Assembly (NCBI RefSeq): GCF_015476115.1 | Contig: NZ_CP064295.1 | Span: 248,001 to 312,000, forward strand | Direction: 5' to 3' | Source of the DNA: Aegicerativicinus sediminis | Lineage (GTDB): Bacteria > Bacteroidota > Bacteroidia > Flavobacteriales > Flavobacteriaceae | DNA length: 64,000 bases | In this document: in pieces, positions 51,449 to 60,245 of the stretch | How positions within the stretch are numbered: position 1 is the first letter of the stretch | Layout: the number at the start of each line of letters is the position of its first letter | Translations under genes and position numbers: made by a program | Notes under the pieces: generated by a model | Told to the model about the DNA's origin: nothing | The model's input: the letters and a program-made list of their open reading frames with translations, nothing else | The model's database searches: none

Positions 51449-52636
51449 TTAGTCTAGGATTTCAGTAACCTGACCAGCACCTACAGTTCTACCACCTTCA
51501 CGGATAGCGAAACGTAGACCAACATTCATTGCGATTGGCTGAATCAAATCAACTGTAATTGTTAAGTTATCCCCAGGCATAACCATTTCAACTCCATCAG
51601 GAAGCATAATGTTTCCTGTTACGTCAGTTGTTCTTACGTAGAACTGTGGACGGTAGTTGTTATGGAATGGAGTGTGACGTCCACCTTCTTCTTTCTTAAG
51701 GATATAAACCTCAGCTTTGAATTTTTTGTGTGGAGTTACTGAACCTGGCTTACAGATTACCATACCACGAGATATTTGAGTCTTCTCGATACCTCTTAGA
51801 AGGATACCAGCGTTATCACCAGCTTCACCTCTATCAAGAATTTGACGGAACATCTCGATACCAGTAATTGTAGAAGTTAATTTCTCAGCACCCATACCGA
51901 TAATCTCAACTGGGTCACCAGTTTTTGCAATACCAGTTTCGATACGACCAGTAGCAACAGTACCACGACCAGTAATAGAGAATACATCCTCGATTGGCAT
52001 TAAGAAAGGCTTATCGATTTCACGTAATGGCTCTTCAATCCAAGAATCAACCGCTTCCATCAACTCCATAACGGTATCAACCCATTTTTGCTCACCGTTT
52101 AATGCACCTAATGCAGAACCAGCGATAACAGGCCCATTGTCACCATCATATTCATAGAAAGATAACAAGTCACGGATTTCCATTTCAACAAGCTCTAATA
52201 GCTCTTCATCATCAACCATATCCACTTTGTTCATGAAAACAACGATACGTGGAATACCTACCTGACGACCTAAAAGGATGTGCTCACGAGTTTGAGGCAT
52301 AGGACCATCAGTTGCAGCAACAACCAAGATAGCACCATCCATTTGTGCAGCACCAGTAACCATGTTCTTTACGTAATCCGCGTGACCAGGACAGTCAACG
52401 TGAGCGTAGTGACGGTTAGCTGTTTGGTACTCTACGTGAGAAGTGTTAATTGTAATACCTCTCTCCTTTTCTTCAGGAGCGTTATCAATTTGATCAAATG
52501 ATCTAGCTTCTGACAAACCAGCGTCAGCTAAAACTTTAGTAATAGCCGCAGTTAAGGTTGTCTTACCGTGATCAACGTGTCCAATGGTACCAATATTTAA
52601 GTGTGGTTTTGAACGATCGAAAGTTGCCTTTGCCAT
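51449..52636 (-). CDS. tuf: Elongation factor Tu
   Basis: 395 residues. It delivers aminoacyl-tRNA to the ribosome. G motifs: [32 protein letters not shown]; the C-terminal part reads [20 protein letters not shown] and ends [17 protein letters not shown]. It is preceded by four tRNA genes and followed by tRNA-Trp, the ancestral tufB arrangement also seen in E. coli. Confidence 0.98.
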   Translation of the reverse strand: MAKATFDRSKPHLNIGTIGHVDHGKTTLTAAITKVLADAGLSEARSFDQIDNAPEEKERGITINTSHVEYQTANRHYAHVDCPGHADYVKNMVTGAAQMDGAILVVAATDGPMPQTREHILLGRQVGIPRIVVFMNKVDMVDDEELLELVEMEIRDLLSFYEYDGDNGPVIAGSALGALNGEQKWVDTVMELMEAVDSWIEEPLREIDKPFLMPIEDVFSITGRGTVATGRIETGIAKTGDPVEIIGMGAEKLTSTITGIEMFRQILDRGEAGDNAGILLRGIEKTQISRGMVICKPGSVTPHKKFKAEVYILKKEEGGRHTPFHNNYRPQFYVRTTDVTGNIMLPDGVEMVMPGDNLTITVDLIQPIAMNVGLRFAIREGGRTVGAGQVTEILD

Positions 52637-52758
52637 TGTTAAATTATTTTATTCTTATTTATATTAGTGTTCTTAAATTAATTCTACTGCCACATGGCAG
52701 TAAATTTATCGTACGCAAATAACAAGACTTCAGCCTTGTTTTTTGATTTATTTCGTTG

Positions 52759-52830
52759 AGCCAATGAGGGGATTTGAACCCCTGACCTCTTCCTTACCAA
52801 GGAAACGCTCTACCCCTGAGCTACACCGGC
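52759..52830 (-). tRNA. tRNA-Thr (anticodon GGT)
   Basis: The acceptor is GCCGGTG with CATTGGC (two G-U pairs). The anticodon loop is TTGGTAA, and the T arm has GGTTCAAATCC. It lies directly before tuf. Confidence 0.93.
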
Positions 52831-52916
52831 GTAAAGTGTTTTAACCTACAACCCTCAATTCTATATCACAAAAGCAATATTGAAGGAAGAGATCCTGTCT
52901 TCACAGGATTGGTTAG

Positions 52917-52989
52917 AGCGGGAGACCGGGTTCGAACCGGCGACATTCAGCTTGGAAGGCTGACGCTCTACCAACTGAGCTACTCCCGC
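52917..52989 (-). tRNA. tRNA-Gly (anticodon TCC)
   Basis: The acceptor is GCGGGAG/CTCCCGC, the anticodon loop is TTCCAAG, and the T arm has GGTTCGAACC. The cloverleaf is complete. Confidence 0.95.
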
Positions 52990-53059
52990 TTTTAAAACTT
53001 AATTTTCTTGAGATATTGTTTCCCTCTTTTTTGGGAGCACAAATTTACAAAAAATTTTG

Positions 53060-53142
53060 TGGGGAGAGCAGGATTCGAACCTGCGAAGGTGAAAACCAAC
53101 AGATTTACAGTCTGTCCTCGTTGGCCGCTTGAGTATCTCCCC
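53060..53142 (-). tRNA. tRNA-Tyr (anticodon GTA)
   Basis: 83 bases with a long variable arm, as expected for bacterial tRNA-Tyr. The acceptor is GGGGAGA/TCTCCCC, the anticodon loop is TGTAAAT, and the T arm has GGTTCGAATCC. Confidence 0.95.
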
Positions 53143-53204
53143 AAATTTGGTATTCAAAATGTCAAAAAAACGTTGTGTTATTAATATCTAACACTTTGAT
53201 TTTG

Positions 53205-53278
53205 AGCCTCCAGAGGGATTCGAACCCACGACCCCGAGATTACAAATCACGTGCTCTGGCCAACTGAGCTATGGAGGC
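53205..53278 (-). tRNA. tRNA-Thr (anticodon TGT)
   Basis: The acceptor is GCCTCCA/TGGAGGC, the anticodon loop is TTGTAAT, and the T arm has GGTTCGAATCC. It is the first gene of the tRNA-tuf unit. Confidence 0.95.
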
Positions 53279-53302
53279 ATTTATGGCCCTTTTTTAACCA
53301 TA

Positions 53303-53329
53303 AAAAAGTCCGCTATTTCTAACGGACTG
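53303..53329 (-). terminator. Terminator of hpf, overlapping the tRNA-tuf start site
   Basis: The minus-strand stem AGTCCG/CGGACT has a TTAGAAATAG loop and is followed by T6. The likely start site of the tRNA-tuf promoter falls inside this hairpin. Confidence 0.65.
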
Positions 53330-53330
53330 C

Positions 53331-53360
53331 AAATGTATAGATTTATTTTAGTATTCAAAA
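53331..53360 (-). promoter_or_regulatory. Promoter of the tRNA-tuf-secE operon
   Basis: On the minus strand, TTTG (53360-53357), 18 bases, then TACATTTG (53338-53331). It is a match to the Bacteroidota -33/-7 consensus (TTTG, TAnnTTTG), about 60 bases before tRNA-Thr. Confidence 0.65.
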
Positions 53361-53379
53361 CAAATTTTATAAAATTTTC

Positions 53380-53682
53380 TTAGCTCCTAGGCCTTAATTT
53401 TTGTTTGCGTTTTTTTAATTGCCTTTCTAAGGATGAAGCTGCCATATCTGCACCTTCTTCAAAGGATTTGCATTGCTTTTTCACCACTAAACTATCACCA
53501 GGAACATGTACACGCGCCTCAAAAATTTTATTCTCTTTTGAACTGGTGTTATCTAATTTCAAATAGACATTCGATTGTATCACCTTATCGTAGAATAAAT
53601 CTAACTTATCCATACGCTTTTGGATAAAGGTAATCAATTTAGGATCTGCATTGAAATTTACTGATTGGGTGTTTACTTTCAT
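53380..53682 (-). CDS. hpf: Ribosome hibernation promoting factor, short form
   Basis: 100 residues, single HPF/RaiA domain (VNTQSVNFNADPKLITFIQKR, FEARVHVPGDSLVVKKQCKSFEEG) with a basic tail (KKRKQKLRPRS). It binds the 30S decoding centre and silences ribosomes in stationary phase. The short form lacks the long-form dimerisation domain. It follows xerC on the same strand, an arrangement I associate with flavobacteria. Confidence 0.9.
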   Translation of the reverse strand: MKVNTQSVNFNADPKLITFIQKRMDKLDLFYDKVIQSNVYLKLDNTSSKENKIFEARVHVPGDSLVVKKQCKSFEEGADMAASSLERQLKKRKQKLRPRS

Positions 53683-53771
53683 CTTTCTTCTTTTTTAGGT
53701 TAATATTTATTTTAGAAAGCGTGTTTCATTAAAGTCTGAAACAAAGACTATTTCAGAATAAAAAAATCCAT

Positions 53772-54668
53772 TTATGAATCTTGTCTGGGGTGAGATTTAA
53801 AATGAACCTTTTTCAATTCTGCAATACTATTATGTGTATAAACTTGAGTAGCGGCTAGGCTAGAATGCCCAAGCAACTCCTTAACCGCATTTAGATTGGC
53901 ACCCTCGTTCAACAAATGTGTCGCAAATGAGTGCCTCAGTATGTGTGGACTACATTTTGCCTTAGTGGATGCATTACTAAAATAATCATTTATTACTCTA
54001 TAGACAAGAGTGTCGTAAATTTTAGTTCCTTTGGCGGTGAGGAAAATATATTCACCATCCTTAATAGTTTCTAATTCGTTTCTAAAAGTTAAATAGGTTT
54101 TAAACCGGTCTCTAACTACATTTATTAACGGAATAAAACGTTCCTTATTTCTCTTACCCAAGACTTTTAACACACCATTTTCTAATTGTAAATCTGTAAG
54201 TTTTAGATTTACCAATTCTGCACGTCTCATACCAGTGGCATAAAACAATTCCACAATTAATTGATTTCGAATATTTTCAAAGGAAGACCCCTCCTCCTTC
54301 AACATATCTAAAACCGAATAAACCTCTTCTTTGGAAAATGGCATTTGTTTAGATTTTTTAACTTTTAATGCCTTGTGAAGAACCATCGGGTTTGAATTTA
54401 TTGTTCCTGCCCGTTGGATAAATTTAAAAAATGAATTTAAAGCGGAAGTTTTGCGATTGATAGATCGATTATCTAAACCTTGCTCAACAAGACTAACAAT
54501 CCATTGTCTTATAACGCCATAGTTAACCTCTGAATATTGAAGTGTTCCATATGAATCCCGTAGAAAAAGGTTAAAATCATTTAAATCCTTAGAATAGGAA
54601 ATTACCGTATGTTGTGAATATTTTTTTTCAACGGCTAAGTAATCTATAAAAGATTCAATCCAATCCAT
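53772..54668 (-). CDS. xerC: Tyrosine recombinase XerC-like
   Basis: 298 residues from the ATG at 54668. A longer frame to 54749 is rejected because its first codons encode the rpsU terminator hairpin. It has an N-terminal SAM-like DNA-binding domain (SFIDYLAVEKKYSQHTVISY) and a catalytic domain with Arg in TGMRRAEL, His242-x-x-Arg245 in HILRHSFATHLL, His268 in LGHSSLAATQVY and the nucleophile Tyr277. It resolves chromosome dimers with XerD at dif; no dif site was identified here. Confidence 0.92.
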   Translation of the reverse strand: MDWIESFIDYLAVEKKYSQHTVISYSKDLNDFNLFLRDSYGTLQYSEVNYGVIRQWIVSLVEQGLDNRSINRKTSALNSFFKFIQRAGTINSNPMVLHKALKVKKSKQMPFSKEEVYSVLDMLKEEGSSFENIRNQLIVELFYATGMRRAELVNLKLTDLQLENGVLKVLGKRNKERFIPLINVVRDRFKTYLTFRNELETIKDGEYIFLTAKGTKIYDTLVYRVINDYFSNASTKAKCSPHILRHSFATHLLNEGANLNAVKELLGHSSLAATQVYTHNSIAELKKVHFKSHPRQDS

Positions 54669-54715
54669 CAATTTAATCCTTGGGTAGGCAAAAGATAATA
54701 AAATAAAATTGGGAT

Positions 54716-54746
54716 AAAAAAAATCCCATCTGTTAGGATGGGATTT
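54716..54746 (-). terminator. Terminator after rpsU
   Basis: The minus-strand stem AAATCCCATC/GATGGGATTT has a CTAACA loop and is followed by a T8 run. Confidence 0.88.
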
Positions 54747-54765
54747 CAAATATTATTCAAGAAAA

Positions 54766-54960
54766 TTAAATTTCTTCTTTATCCTTTAATGTCTGGATAT
54801 ATTGTGCTTTTTGAATTTGAGAGCGTCTCTCAATCGAAGGTTTTGTAAACTGCTTACGATTGTGCAATTCACGCTTTACACCAGTCTTATCAAATTTACG
54901 CTTTAAACGCTTTAGCGCTCTATCGATATTTTCTCCGTCTTTTACAGGTATTATTAACAT
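54766..54960 (-). CDS. rpsU: 30S ribosomal protein bS21
   Basis: 64 residues from the ATG at 54960, the usual length; a TTG at 54999 would add an unrelated extension. The sequence (MLIIPVKDGENIDRALKRLK, RRSQIQKAQYI) is a clear bS21. In Bacteroidota, bS21 with bS18 and bS6 sequesters the 16S anti-Shine-Dalgarno tail. Unlike its neighbours, this gene has a strong AGGAGG site 10 bases before the ATG, which fits autoregulation by bS21 supply. Single gene with its own terminator. Confidence 0.96.
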   Translation of the reverse strand: MLIIPVKDGENIDRALKRLKRKFDKTGVKRELHNRKQFTKPSIERRSQIQKAQYIQTLKDKEEI

Positions 54961-54970
54961 CGGCCTTAAC

Positions 54971-54976
54971 CTCCTC
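54971..54976 (-). promoter_or_regulatory. rpsU: Strong Shine-Dalgarno site of rpsU
   Basis: The minus strand reads GAGAGGAGGTTAAGGCCG before the ATG: a full AGGAGG core with 10-base spacing. Other genes in this window have AT-rich leaders instead. Confidence 0.8.
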
Positions 54977-55060
54977 TCTTTTAAAATTTTGGTGGGCAAA
55001 TATAGAAACTATTTTAATTTACCGCAATATTTTTTTTGAAATTATTATGGTGATAAATAA

Positions 55061-56227
55061 CTAAATACGTGGCTTGTAGGACTTCTTATCAATAATGATC
55101 TTGGAAATGATTTCCCGAAGGATTTCGGAGGTACCACCACCAATTGGCCCCAAACGGCTATCTCTCAATAAACGAGCCATGGGATAATCTTCCATATAAC
55201 CGTAGCCCCCCAAAAATTGAAGACATTCATAAATTACATCATCAGCCATTTTGGTCGACTTCAATTTAGCCATGGTTGCCTCTTTTACTGGATAATTACC
55301 TGCGTCTAATTGGGCGGTAATTACATAATTGAAGGTTTTGCAATGCTCGATTTCAGTAGCCAAATCTGCGACCTTATGCCTTAAGGCTTGAAACTGGTCA
55401 AGTGATTTGCCAAATGCCTGGCGCTCGTCCATATAATGCAAGGCGTATTCTAATGCATACTCTGCACGAGCATGCGCATTAATTGCCATTATTAAACGTT
55501 CCAAAGCAAAGTGCTGCATTATATATGGAAAGCCTTTGTTTTCTTCTCCAAGCATCTTATCTGAACCTACTTTTACATTATCAAAAGAGATTTCTGCGGT
55601 ATCGGACGCTCTCCATCCTAGTTTGTCTAATTTAGAAGTATTAATTCCTTCTGAATTACTGTCAACAACAAAAAGACTAATTCCTTTATTACCTAAAGTA
55701 GGATCCGTCTTTGCCGCCACCACCATGTAGTCAGCATAAACACCATTGGTAATAAAAGTTTTGGATCCATTAATAATATATCCGTCCCGTTCCTTTACAG
55801 CGGTGGTCCGCATACCAGCGACATCACTTCCCCCAAAGGGTTCAGTAATACACAAGCATCCCAACTTTTCACCATGGATACTAGGTTCTAAATAGTCTTT
55901 TTTAATAGAATCGCTACCCTCTGCATTTAAATGAGTCATAGCCAAATAACAATGAGCCCAAACAGCCGCCGCAAACCCACCAGAATTAATTTTCTGCAAT
56001 TCTTCCAATAAAATAAGAGTATAGAAAAGGTCTAATCCTAACCCTCCATATTCGGTAGGGTAAGTTAGCCCTAGAAAACCCATATACCCTAATTTCGGCC
56101 ATATCGCCTTATCGATTGTGCCATTTTTCTCCCATTCATCCACATGAGGTACCACCTCTTTTTGGAGAAAACTTTTTAAACTTTCCCTAAATAGATGATG
56201 CTCTTCTGTGAAATAAAGATTTTCCAT
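55061..56227 (-). CDS. Acyl-CoA dehydrogenase
   Basis: 388 residues. FAD-dependent alpha,beta-dehydrogenation of an acyl-CoA in the cytosol, feeding electrons to ETF. Family motifs: LGCLCITEPFGGSDVAGM (FAD/substrate site), YIINGSKTFITNGVYADYM, MDERQAFGKSLDQFQALRH and LQFLGGYGYMEDYPMARLLR. The last part, DSRLGPIGGGTSEILREIIS, normally contains the catalytic-base region; here the residue before GGTSEI is Gly rather than Glu, so this may be an isovaleryl- or long-chain-type enzyme with the base elsewhere. The chain-length preference is not clear. It is the last gene of a unit with the two genes upstream. Confidence 0.88.
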   Translation of the reverse strand: MENLYFTEEHHLFRESLKSFLQKEVVPHVDEWEKNGTIDKAIWPKLGYMGFLGLTYPTEYGGLGLDLFYTLILLEELQKINSGGFAAAVWAHCYLAMTHLNAEGSDSIKKDYLEPSIHGEKLGCLCITEPFGGSDVAGMRTTAVKERDGYIINGSKTFITNGVYADYMVVAAKTDPTLGNKGISLFVVDSNSEGINTSKLDKLGWRASDTAEISFDNVKVGSDKMLGEENKGFPYIMQHFALERLIMAINAHARAEYALEYALHYMDERQAFGKSLDQFQALRHKVADLATEIEHCKTFNYVITAQLDAGNYPVKEATMAKLKSTKMADDVIYECLQFLGGYGYMEDYPMARLLRDSRLGPIGGGTSEILREIISKIIIDKKSYKPRI

Positions 56228-56247
56228 AAAAACCTAGTTGCTCGAAA

Positions 56248-57123
56248 TTAATTAAGCTGCAAATATAATTTTATTTGTTCAAATTTATTTTCCGGGAATC
56301 CTTTCACTGAATTTAATTCATCAAGAGATTTAAATCCTTCATGAAGTATGCGGTATTCGACGATTCTATGCGCCAACTCATAATCAATAAAAGGCACACT
56401 AACTAATCTGTCCCTATCAGCTGAGTTCAAATTAATTGTCTCAATTGGTCTTGGGGTTTTAACTTGAAATCTTTCAGATAAAATGCTAATCACCTCCGGT
56501 TTTAAACCATAAACATTTTCTAATTCAATTAAAGAAGCAAATCCGCCCTTAAATGAATTTCTGTAAGTAATAATCCTTTCGGCAAGAACATCCCCAATAC
56601 CATTAACCATTTTTAGTTCCTGCAAGGTTGCCCTATTCAAATCAATGATTTCTTTGACTTCTGGCTTACCATTTATCTTATATTCAGCTGTATTCCTAAT
56701 GGGATTATTAACCCAATCTGGAAACTTTATATAAGGCTCAATTTGAAGCATTAATGAATCTGAAACCCCACTAACCGTTTGAAAATCCTCAATTGAATTA
56801 ATCCATTTACCGGTTTTTCTAAATTTTAAAACATTATCGATTTGGGTTGTGGACATTCCCAAAATATATCCTCTATAATCCGTTAGAAAATTAGGATTGA
56901 AAGGTAGAATGGAAACTCGTGAAACTTTCTCTTTTTGGATATTTTTAATAGAATCAATCTGCTTTTCTAAAAGTACTAAATCTTCATCCTGAATAAAATT
57001 ATCCGTGCTGCGTGAATTGCCAAAAAACAAAAATCCCTGAAGTATGATAATGATTAATATCAAAAAAAGAATCCCATTCCGTTGCTGATTTGTTAATTCG
57101 AAATGGGATTTAATATGTTTCAT
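56248..57123 (-). CDS. ComEA-like helix-hairpin-helix protein, membrane-anchored
   Basis: 291 residues. One N-terminal membrane segment (ILFLILIIIILQGFLFFG) is followed by three helix-hairpin-helix units. The first is around ILGMSTTQIDNVLKFRKTG; the second is IDLNRATLQELKMVNGIGDV with ERIITYRNSFKGGF; the third is INLNSADRDRLVSVPFIDYE. Such proteins bind double-stranded DNA; ComEA acts in DNA uptake, but no competence genes lie nearby, so the role is open. It lies 9 bases after the symporter and 20 before the dehydrogenase, so probably one transcript. Confidence 0.85.
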   Translation of the reverse strand: MKHIKSHFELTNQQRNGILFLILIIIILQGFLFFGNSRSTDNFIQDEDLVLLEKQIDSIKNIQKEKVSRVSILPFNPNFLTDYRGYILGMSTTQIDNVLKFRKTGKWINSIEDFQTVSGVSDSLMLQIEPYIKFPDWVNNPIRNTAEYKINGKPEVKEIIDLNRATLQELKMVNGIGDVLAERIITYRNSFKGGFASLIELENVYGLKPEVISILSERFQVKTPRPIETINLNSADRDRLVSVPFIDYELAHRIVEYRILHEGFKSLDELNSVKGFPENKFEQIKLYLQLN

Positions 57124-57132
57124 TTTGGGCTA

Positions 57133-58755
57133 TTACATATGCTTGTTAAGGTCTTCCGCACCTTCTTCCAAAGCTGTATGCTTAACATTAATAGCATTCA
57201 TATATTTCTTTAATTCCCGACTAATTATTGGAGACAGTATTACGACCCCAATAATATTTGGAACAACCATTGCAAAAATCATGGCGTCAGAGAAGTCTAT
57301 TACTGCTCCTAAACTGATTGAAGAACCAATAACAACAAATATTAAGAATAAGATTTTATATACTAAGTCACTAACCTTTCCTTTTCCGAAGAGATAAACC
57401 CATCCTTGCATTCCGTAATAAGACCATGATATCATGGTTGAAAAGGCAAACAAAATAACGGCTACAGTTAAAACCACTGAAAAATGAGGTATGACAGAAT
57501 CAAATGCTGTAGCAGTTAATTCAACACCTTCCTTAATCTCAACTCCATATTCCATAAATTGCCCATCATAATTGGTAATTATGATTACAAGAGCAGTCAT
57601 TGTACAAATGATTACTGTATCAACAAATGGCTCTAACAATGCTACTATACCTTCACTAGCTGGATATTTTGTTCTTACCGCAGAGTGAGCGATCGCAGCA
57701 GACCCAACTCCTGCTTCATTTGAAAAGGCTCCTCTTCTTATTCCTTGTATCATCACACCAACAAGACCACCTGCTATGCCAAGTCCAGAGAATGCTCCTT
57801 CATATATCAAACCAAATGCATCTCCTATATGATTATAGTTAGCACCTAAAATAATTAGGGCGGCTAATACATATATACCTGCCATAAACGGTACAATCTT
57901 TTCAGTGACAGAGGCAATTCTTTTAATACCTCCGATTATTACAACCGCTACAATAACGGCCATTACCATTCCGAAATACATGCCAGCATTAGGAGATTCA
58001 AAACTAAATAGTTTAGTAAACTGAGCCGCAGCTTGATTTGCTTGGAACATATTTCCACCTCCAAAGGAACCTCCAATTACGAATATGGCAAATAATACTG
58101 CAAGGACTTTCCCGAAACCACCCATGCCTTTTTCTCTAAATCCTTTTGTTAAATAGTACATAGGGCCTCCATATACAGTACCATCCTTTCCAACATCCCT
58201 GTACTTTACACCTAAGGTACACTCTGCAAATTTGGATGCCATACCTAATAAACCAGCCAAAATCATCCAGAAAGTTGCCCCTGGGCCACCAATTGACAAT
58301 GCTACTGCCACACCAGCTATATTACCTAAACCAACCGTAGCAGAAAGAGCTGCAGTTAATGCTTGGAAGTGAGATACCTCACCATGTGCACTATCATCTC
58401 TTAGAGTTTCAATTATATTTTCATCTTCATTCGGGGTTGGATCAGCGTACAGTGTGTCAGCACCGTGTCTTTCTATATCCTCATACTTCCCCTGTACAAC
58501 CCTGAGTGCTGTTCTAAAACCAGTAATATTTATGAATTTGAAATAAATAGTAAAAAAGACTGCACCTCCTATTAAGACAATTAATACCCACGGAATGTTA
58601 TAATTTTCAGAAAAAGGAATTTCATAAAAAATTCCATCAACAAACCAACTTGTATATTGTTTAAAAACACGATCGAACTTTTCTGAGGTTGATTCTTGAG
58701 CTATTGTAAGTAATGGAAATAAAACCGAGAAAAGAAGTAGTACAAGTTTCTTCAT
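57133..58755 (-). CDS. Alanine or glycine:cation symporter (AGCS family)
   Basis: 540 residues, an inner-membrane sodium-coupled amino-acid importer with about 10-11 membrane segments. Family hallmarks: TVGLGNIAGVAVALSIGGPG, AKFAECTLGVKYRDV-like and GGGNMFQANQAA regions, then FSNEAGVGSAAIAHSAVRT. It has an N-terminal extra hydrophobic segment (MKKLVLLLFSVLFPLLTIAQ) resembling a signal peptide and a charged insert near residues 90-120, both common in Bacteroidota homologues. It is the first gene of the unit with comEA-like and acyl-CoA dehydrogenase genes. Confidence 0.9.
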   Translation of the reverse strand: MKKLVLLLFSVLFPLLTIAQESTSEKFDRVFKQYTSWFVDGIFYEIPFSENYNIPWVLIVLIGGAVFFTIYFKFINITGFRTALRVVQGKYEDIERHGADTLYADPTPNEDENIIETLRDDSAHGEVSHFQALTAALSATVGLGNIAGVAVALSIGGPGATFWMILAGLLGMASKFAECTLGVKYRDVGKDGTVYGGPMYYLTKGFREKGMGGFGKVLAVLFAIFVIGGSFGGGNMFQANQAAAQFTKLFSFESPNAGMYFGMVMAVIVAVVIIGGIKRIASVTEKIVPFMAGIYVLAALIILGANYNHIGDAFGLIYEGAFSGLGIAGGLVGVMIQGIRRGAFSNEAGVGSAAIAHSAVRTKYPASEGIVALLEPFVDTVIICTMTALVIIITNYDGQFMEYGVEIKEGVELTATAFDSVIPHFSVVLTVAVILFAFSTMISWSYYGMQGWVYLFGKGKVSDLVYKILFLIFVVIGSSISLGAVIDFSDAMIFAMVVPNIIGVVILSPIISRELKKYMNAINVKHTALEEGAEDLNKHM

Positions 58756-58850
58756 AAATAATGTCTAAGGGTTAGTTTGCTATTTTTAAAATGGGCGACA
58801 AGATGCTAAAAAATTCTGAGTTATTAAAAAACCATTTGTTAAAAGGCATT

Positions 58851-59867
58851 CTACTTTATCTTGTAGACTGAATTTAATTTGTCTATCTGTTCTGGCCTTC
58901 CCAATACAATAATCTTAGAATTTGGCACCAATAAAGTTTCAGCCTCTGGATTTACAATATAGTCGCCATCACCAGTTTTAAAGCCGATTACCGTGCAACC
59001 AGATATTCTCCTCAAATCTAAATCGCGAATAGTCTTTACCTCATTGGTATTATAGATCTGGTCGATGGAAAGTTCTTCAATATTAATATTAGATTTACCA
59101 ATTATGGAAAGGTTATCTATAAATTCAATTAGGTCAGGTACCACAACCAAAGAAGCCATATGATCGCCACCTATCTTATCAGGAAGAATGACATTATCCG
59201 CTCCGGCCAATTTTAACTTTTGATAGGAGGTTTCTTGTGAAGCCCTACTTATTATTTTTAAGTTCTTATTTATTTGGCGTGCAGAGAGTACCACAAACAA
59301 ATTATCTGAATCATTTGGTAACGCAGACAAAAGACTTGACGCTTTATCAATACCAGCTTGTCTCAAAATTTCATCCTCATTCGCATTTCCATGTATAAAT
59401 GGTATATCTTCCATTGATTTATCGATGACATCCTTATCTTGTTCAATAACAACAAAGGGCCGATTATAACTTGTTAATTTCTTGGCCGCTTGTTTGCCAT
59501 TCCGACCATATCCACATATAATAACATGGTTCTTCATGGAATCGATCGTTTTCTGCATTTTCTTTAATTTAAATTCTTCAAAATTGTTCTTACTTAAAAT
59601 ATATTCGGTTATTATGGAGATTGCATAACCCAAAATCACCACACTCGTAAGTATAAGGAATATGGTAAATATCTTCGAAAATTCATCTAACGGCTGAACC
59701 TCACTAAAACCAACCGTAGTAATTGTGATTACGGTCATATAAAATGCATTCAACCAGGTAAATCCAGAAATAAACCGAAACCCGACTATCCCGAAAAGCA
59801 GCAGAATAACAATAAGAAATACCGCCGTATATATCCTGGATCTGAAAATAGTGAAAATTGGGGTCAT
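58851..59867 (-). CDS. Two-TM potassium channel with RCK (TrkA-N) domain
   Basis: 338 residues. TM1 (YTAVFLIVILLLFGIVGFRF), a pore loop with filter-like TITTVGFSEV, and TM2 (FTIFLILTSVVILGYAISII). Then RCK-N with the nucleotide-binding GYGRNGKQAA motif and an acidic end to beta-2 (VVIEQDKD), and a TrkA-C domain. The filter reads TVGF rather than TVGYG, a variant that may affect selectivity. It is probably an inner-membrane K+ channel gated by nucleotide or ion binding. It lies 2 bases after the PspC gene. Confidence 0.85.
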   Translation of the reverse strand: MTPIFTIFRSRIYTAVFLIVILLLFGIVGFRFISGFTWLNAFYMTVITITTVGFSEVQPLDEFSKIFTIFLILTSVVILGYAISIITEYILSKNNFEEFKLKKMQKTIDSMKNHVIICGYGRNGKQAAKKLTSYNRPFVVIEQDKDVIDKSMEDIPFIHGNANEDEILRQAGIDKASSLLSALPNDSDNLFVVLSARQINKNLKIISRASQETSYQKLKLAGADNVILPDKIGGDHMASLVVVPDLIEFIDNLSIIGKSNINIEELSIDQIYNTNEVKTIRDLDLRRISGCTVIGFKTGDGDYIVNPEAETLLVPNSKIIVLGRPEQIDKLNSVYKIK

Positions 59868-59869
59868 GC

Positions 59870-60097
59870 TTATAGGTCGAATACTGATGTTCGTTTAGTA
59901 TAAACTAAATCTTTAATCCTCATCCAAAATGCCAAGAATAGGTATAGTGCAAATCCAAAACCTAAAGTAACGAAGGTGAGGTACATGAACGATGTTCGAA
60001 CTACTTTCGCGCGAATTCCAATACGGTCTGCGATTCTCTGGCATACATAATAACCATGCTTCTGGAAAAAAAGTAAAGGCTTATAAATTATATTCAT
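59870..60097 (-). CDS. PspC-domain membrane protein
   Basis: 75 residues. The PspC signature is present (CQRIADRIGIRAKVVRTSFM) with a membrane segment (LTFVTLGFGFALYLFLAFWM). PspC proteins sense or respond to membrane stress. It is directly upstream of, and probably co-transcribed with, the K+ channel gene (2-base gap), so both may respond to the same membrane condition; this is an inference from position. Confidence 0.8.
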   Translation of the reverse strand: MNIIYKPLLFFQKHGYYVCQRIADRIGIRAKVVRTSFMYLTFVTLGFGFALYLFLAFWMRIKDLVYTKRTSVFDL

Positions 60098-60245
60098 ACC
60101 GTAAGTGGCTATGGCGGTAAATTTAATTAATTAAAGCCAATTTAGAATTTTGATTTTAAATTGGTTTTTTAATAACCAACTAAACTGCAATTTATATTTT
60201 TTGTTTAGCTTTCCCCTTGGAATTATTTAGACCCAAAATCTTAAC

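Noticed and set aside
53060-53278. Unusual tRNA cluster as possible mobile-element attachment site
   Set aside because: The order Thr-Tyr-Gly-Thr-tuf is the ancestral arrangement, and no direct repeats of tRNA ends or integrase genes were seen nearby.
54669-54749. Longer xerC N-terminus
   Set aside because: These codons lie on the rpsU terminator hairpin and its T tract and lack family similarity.
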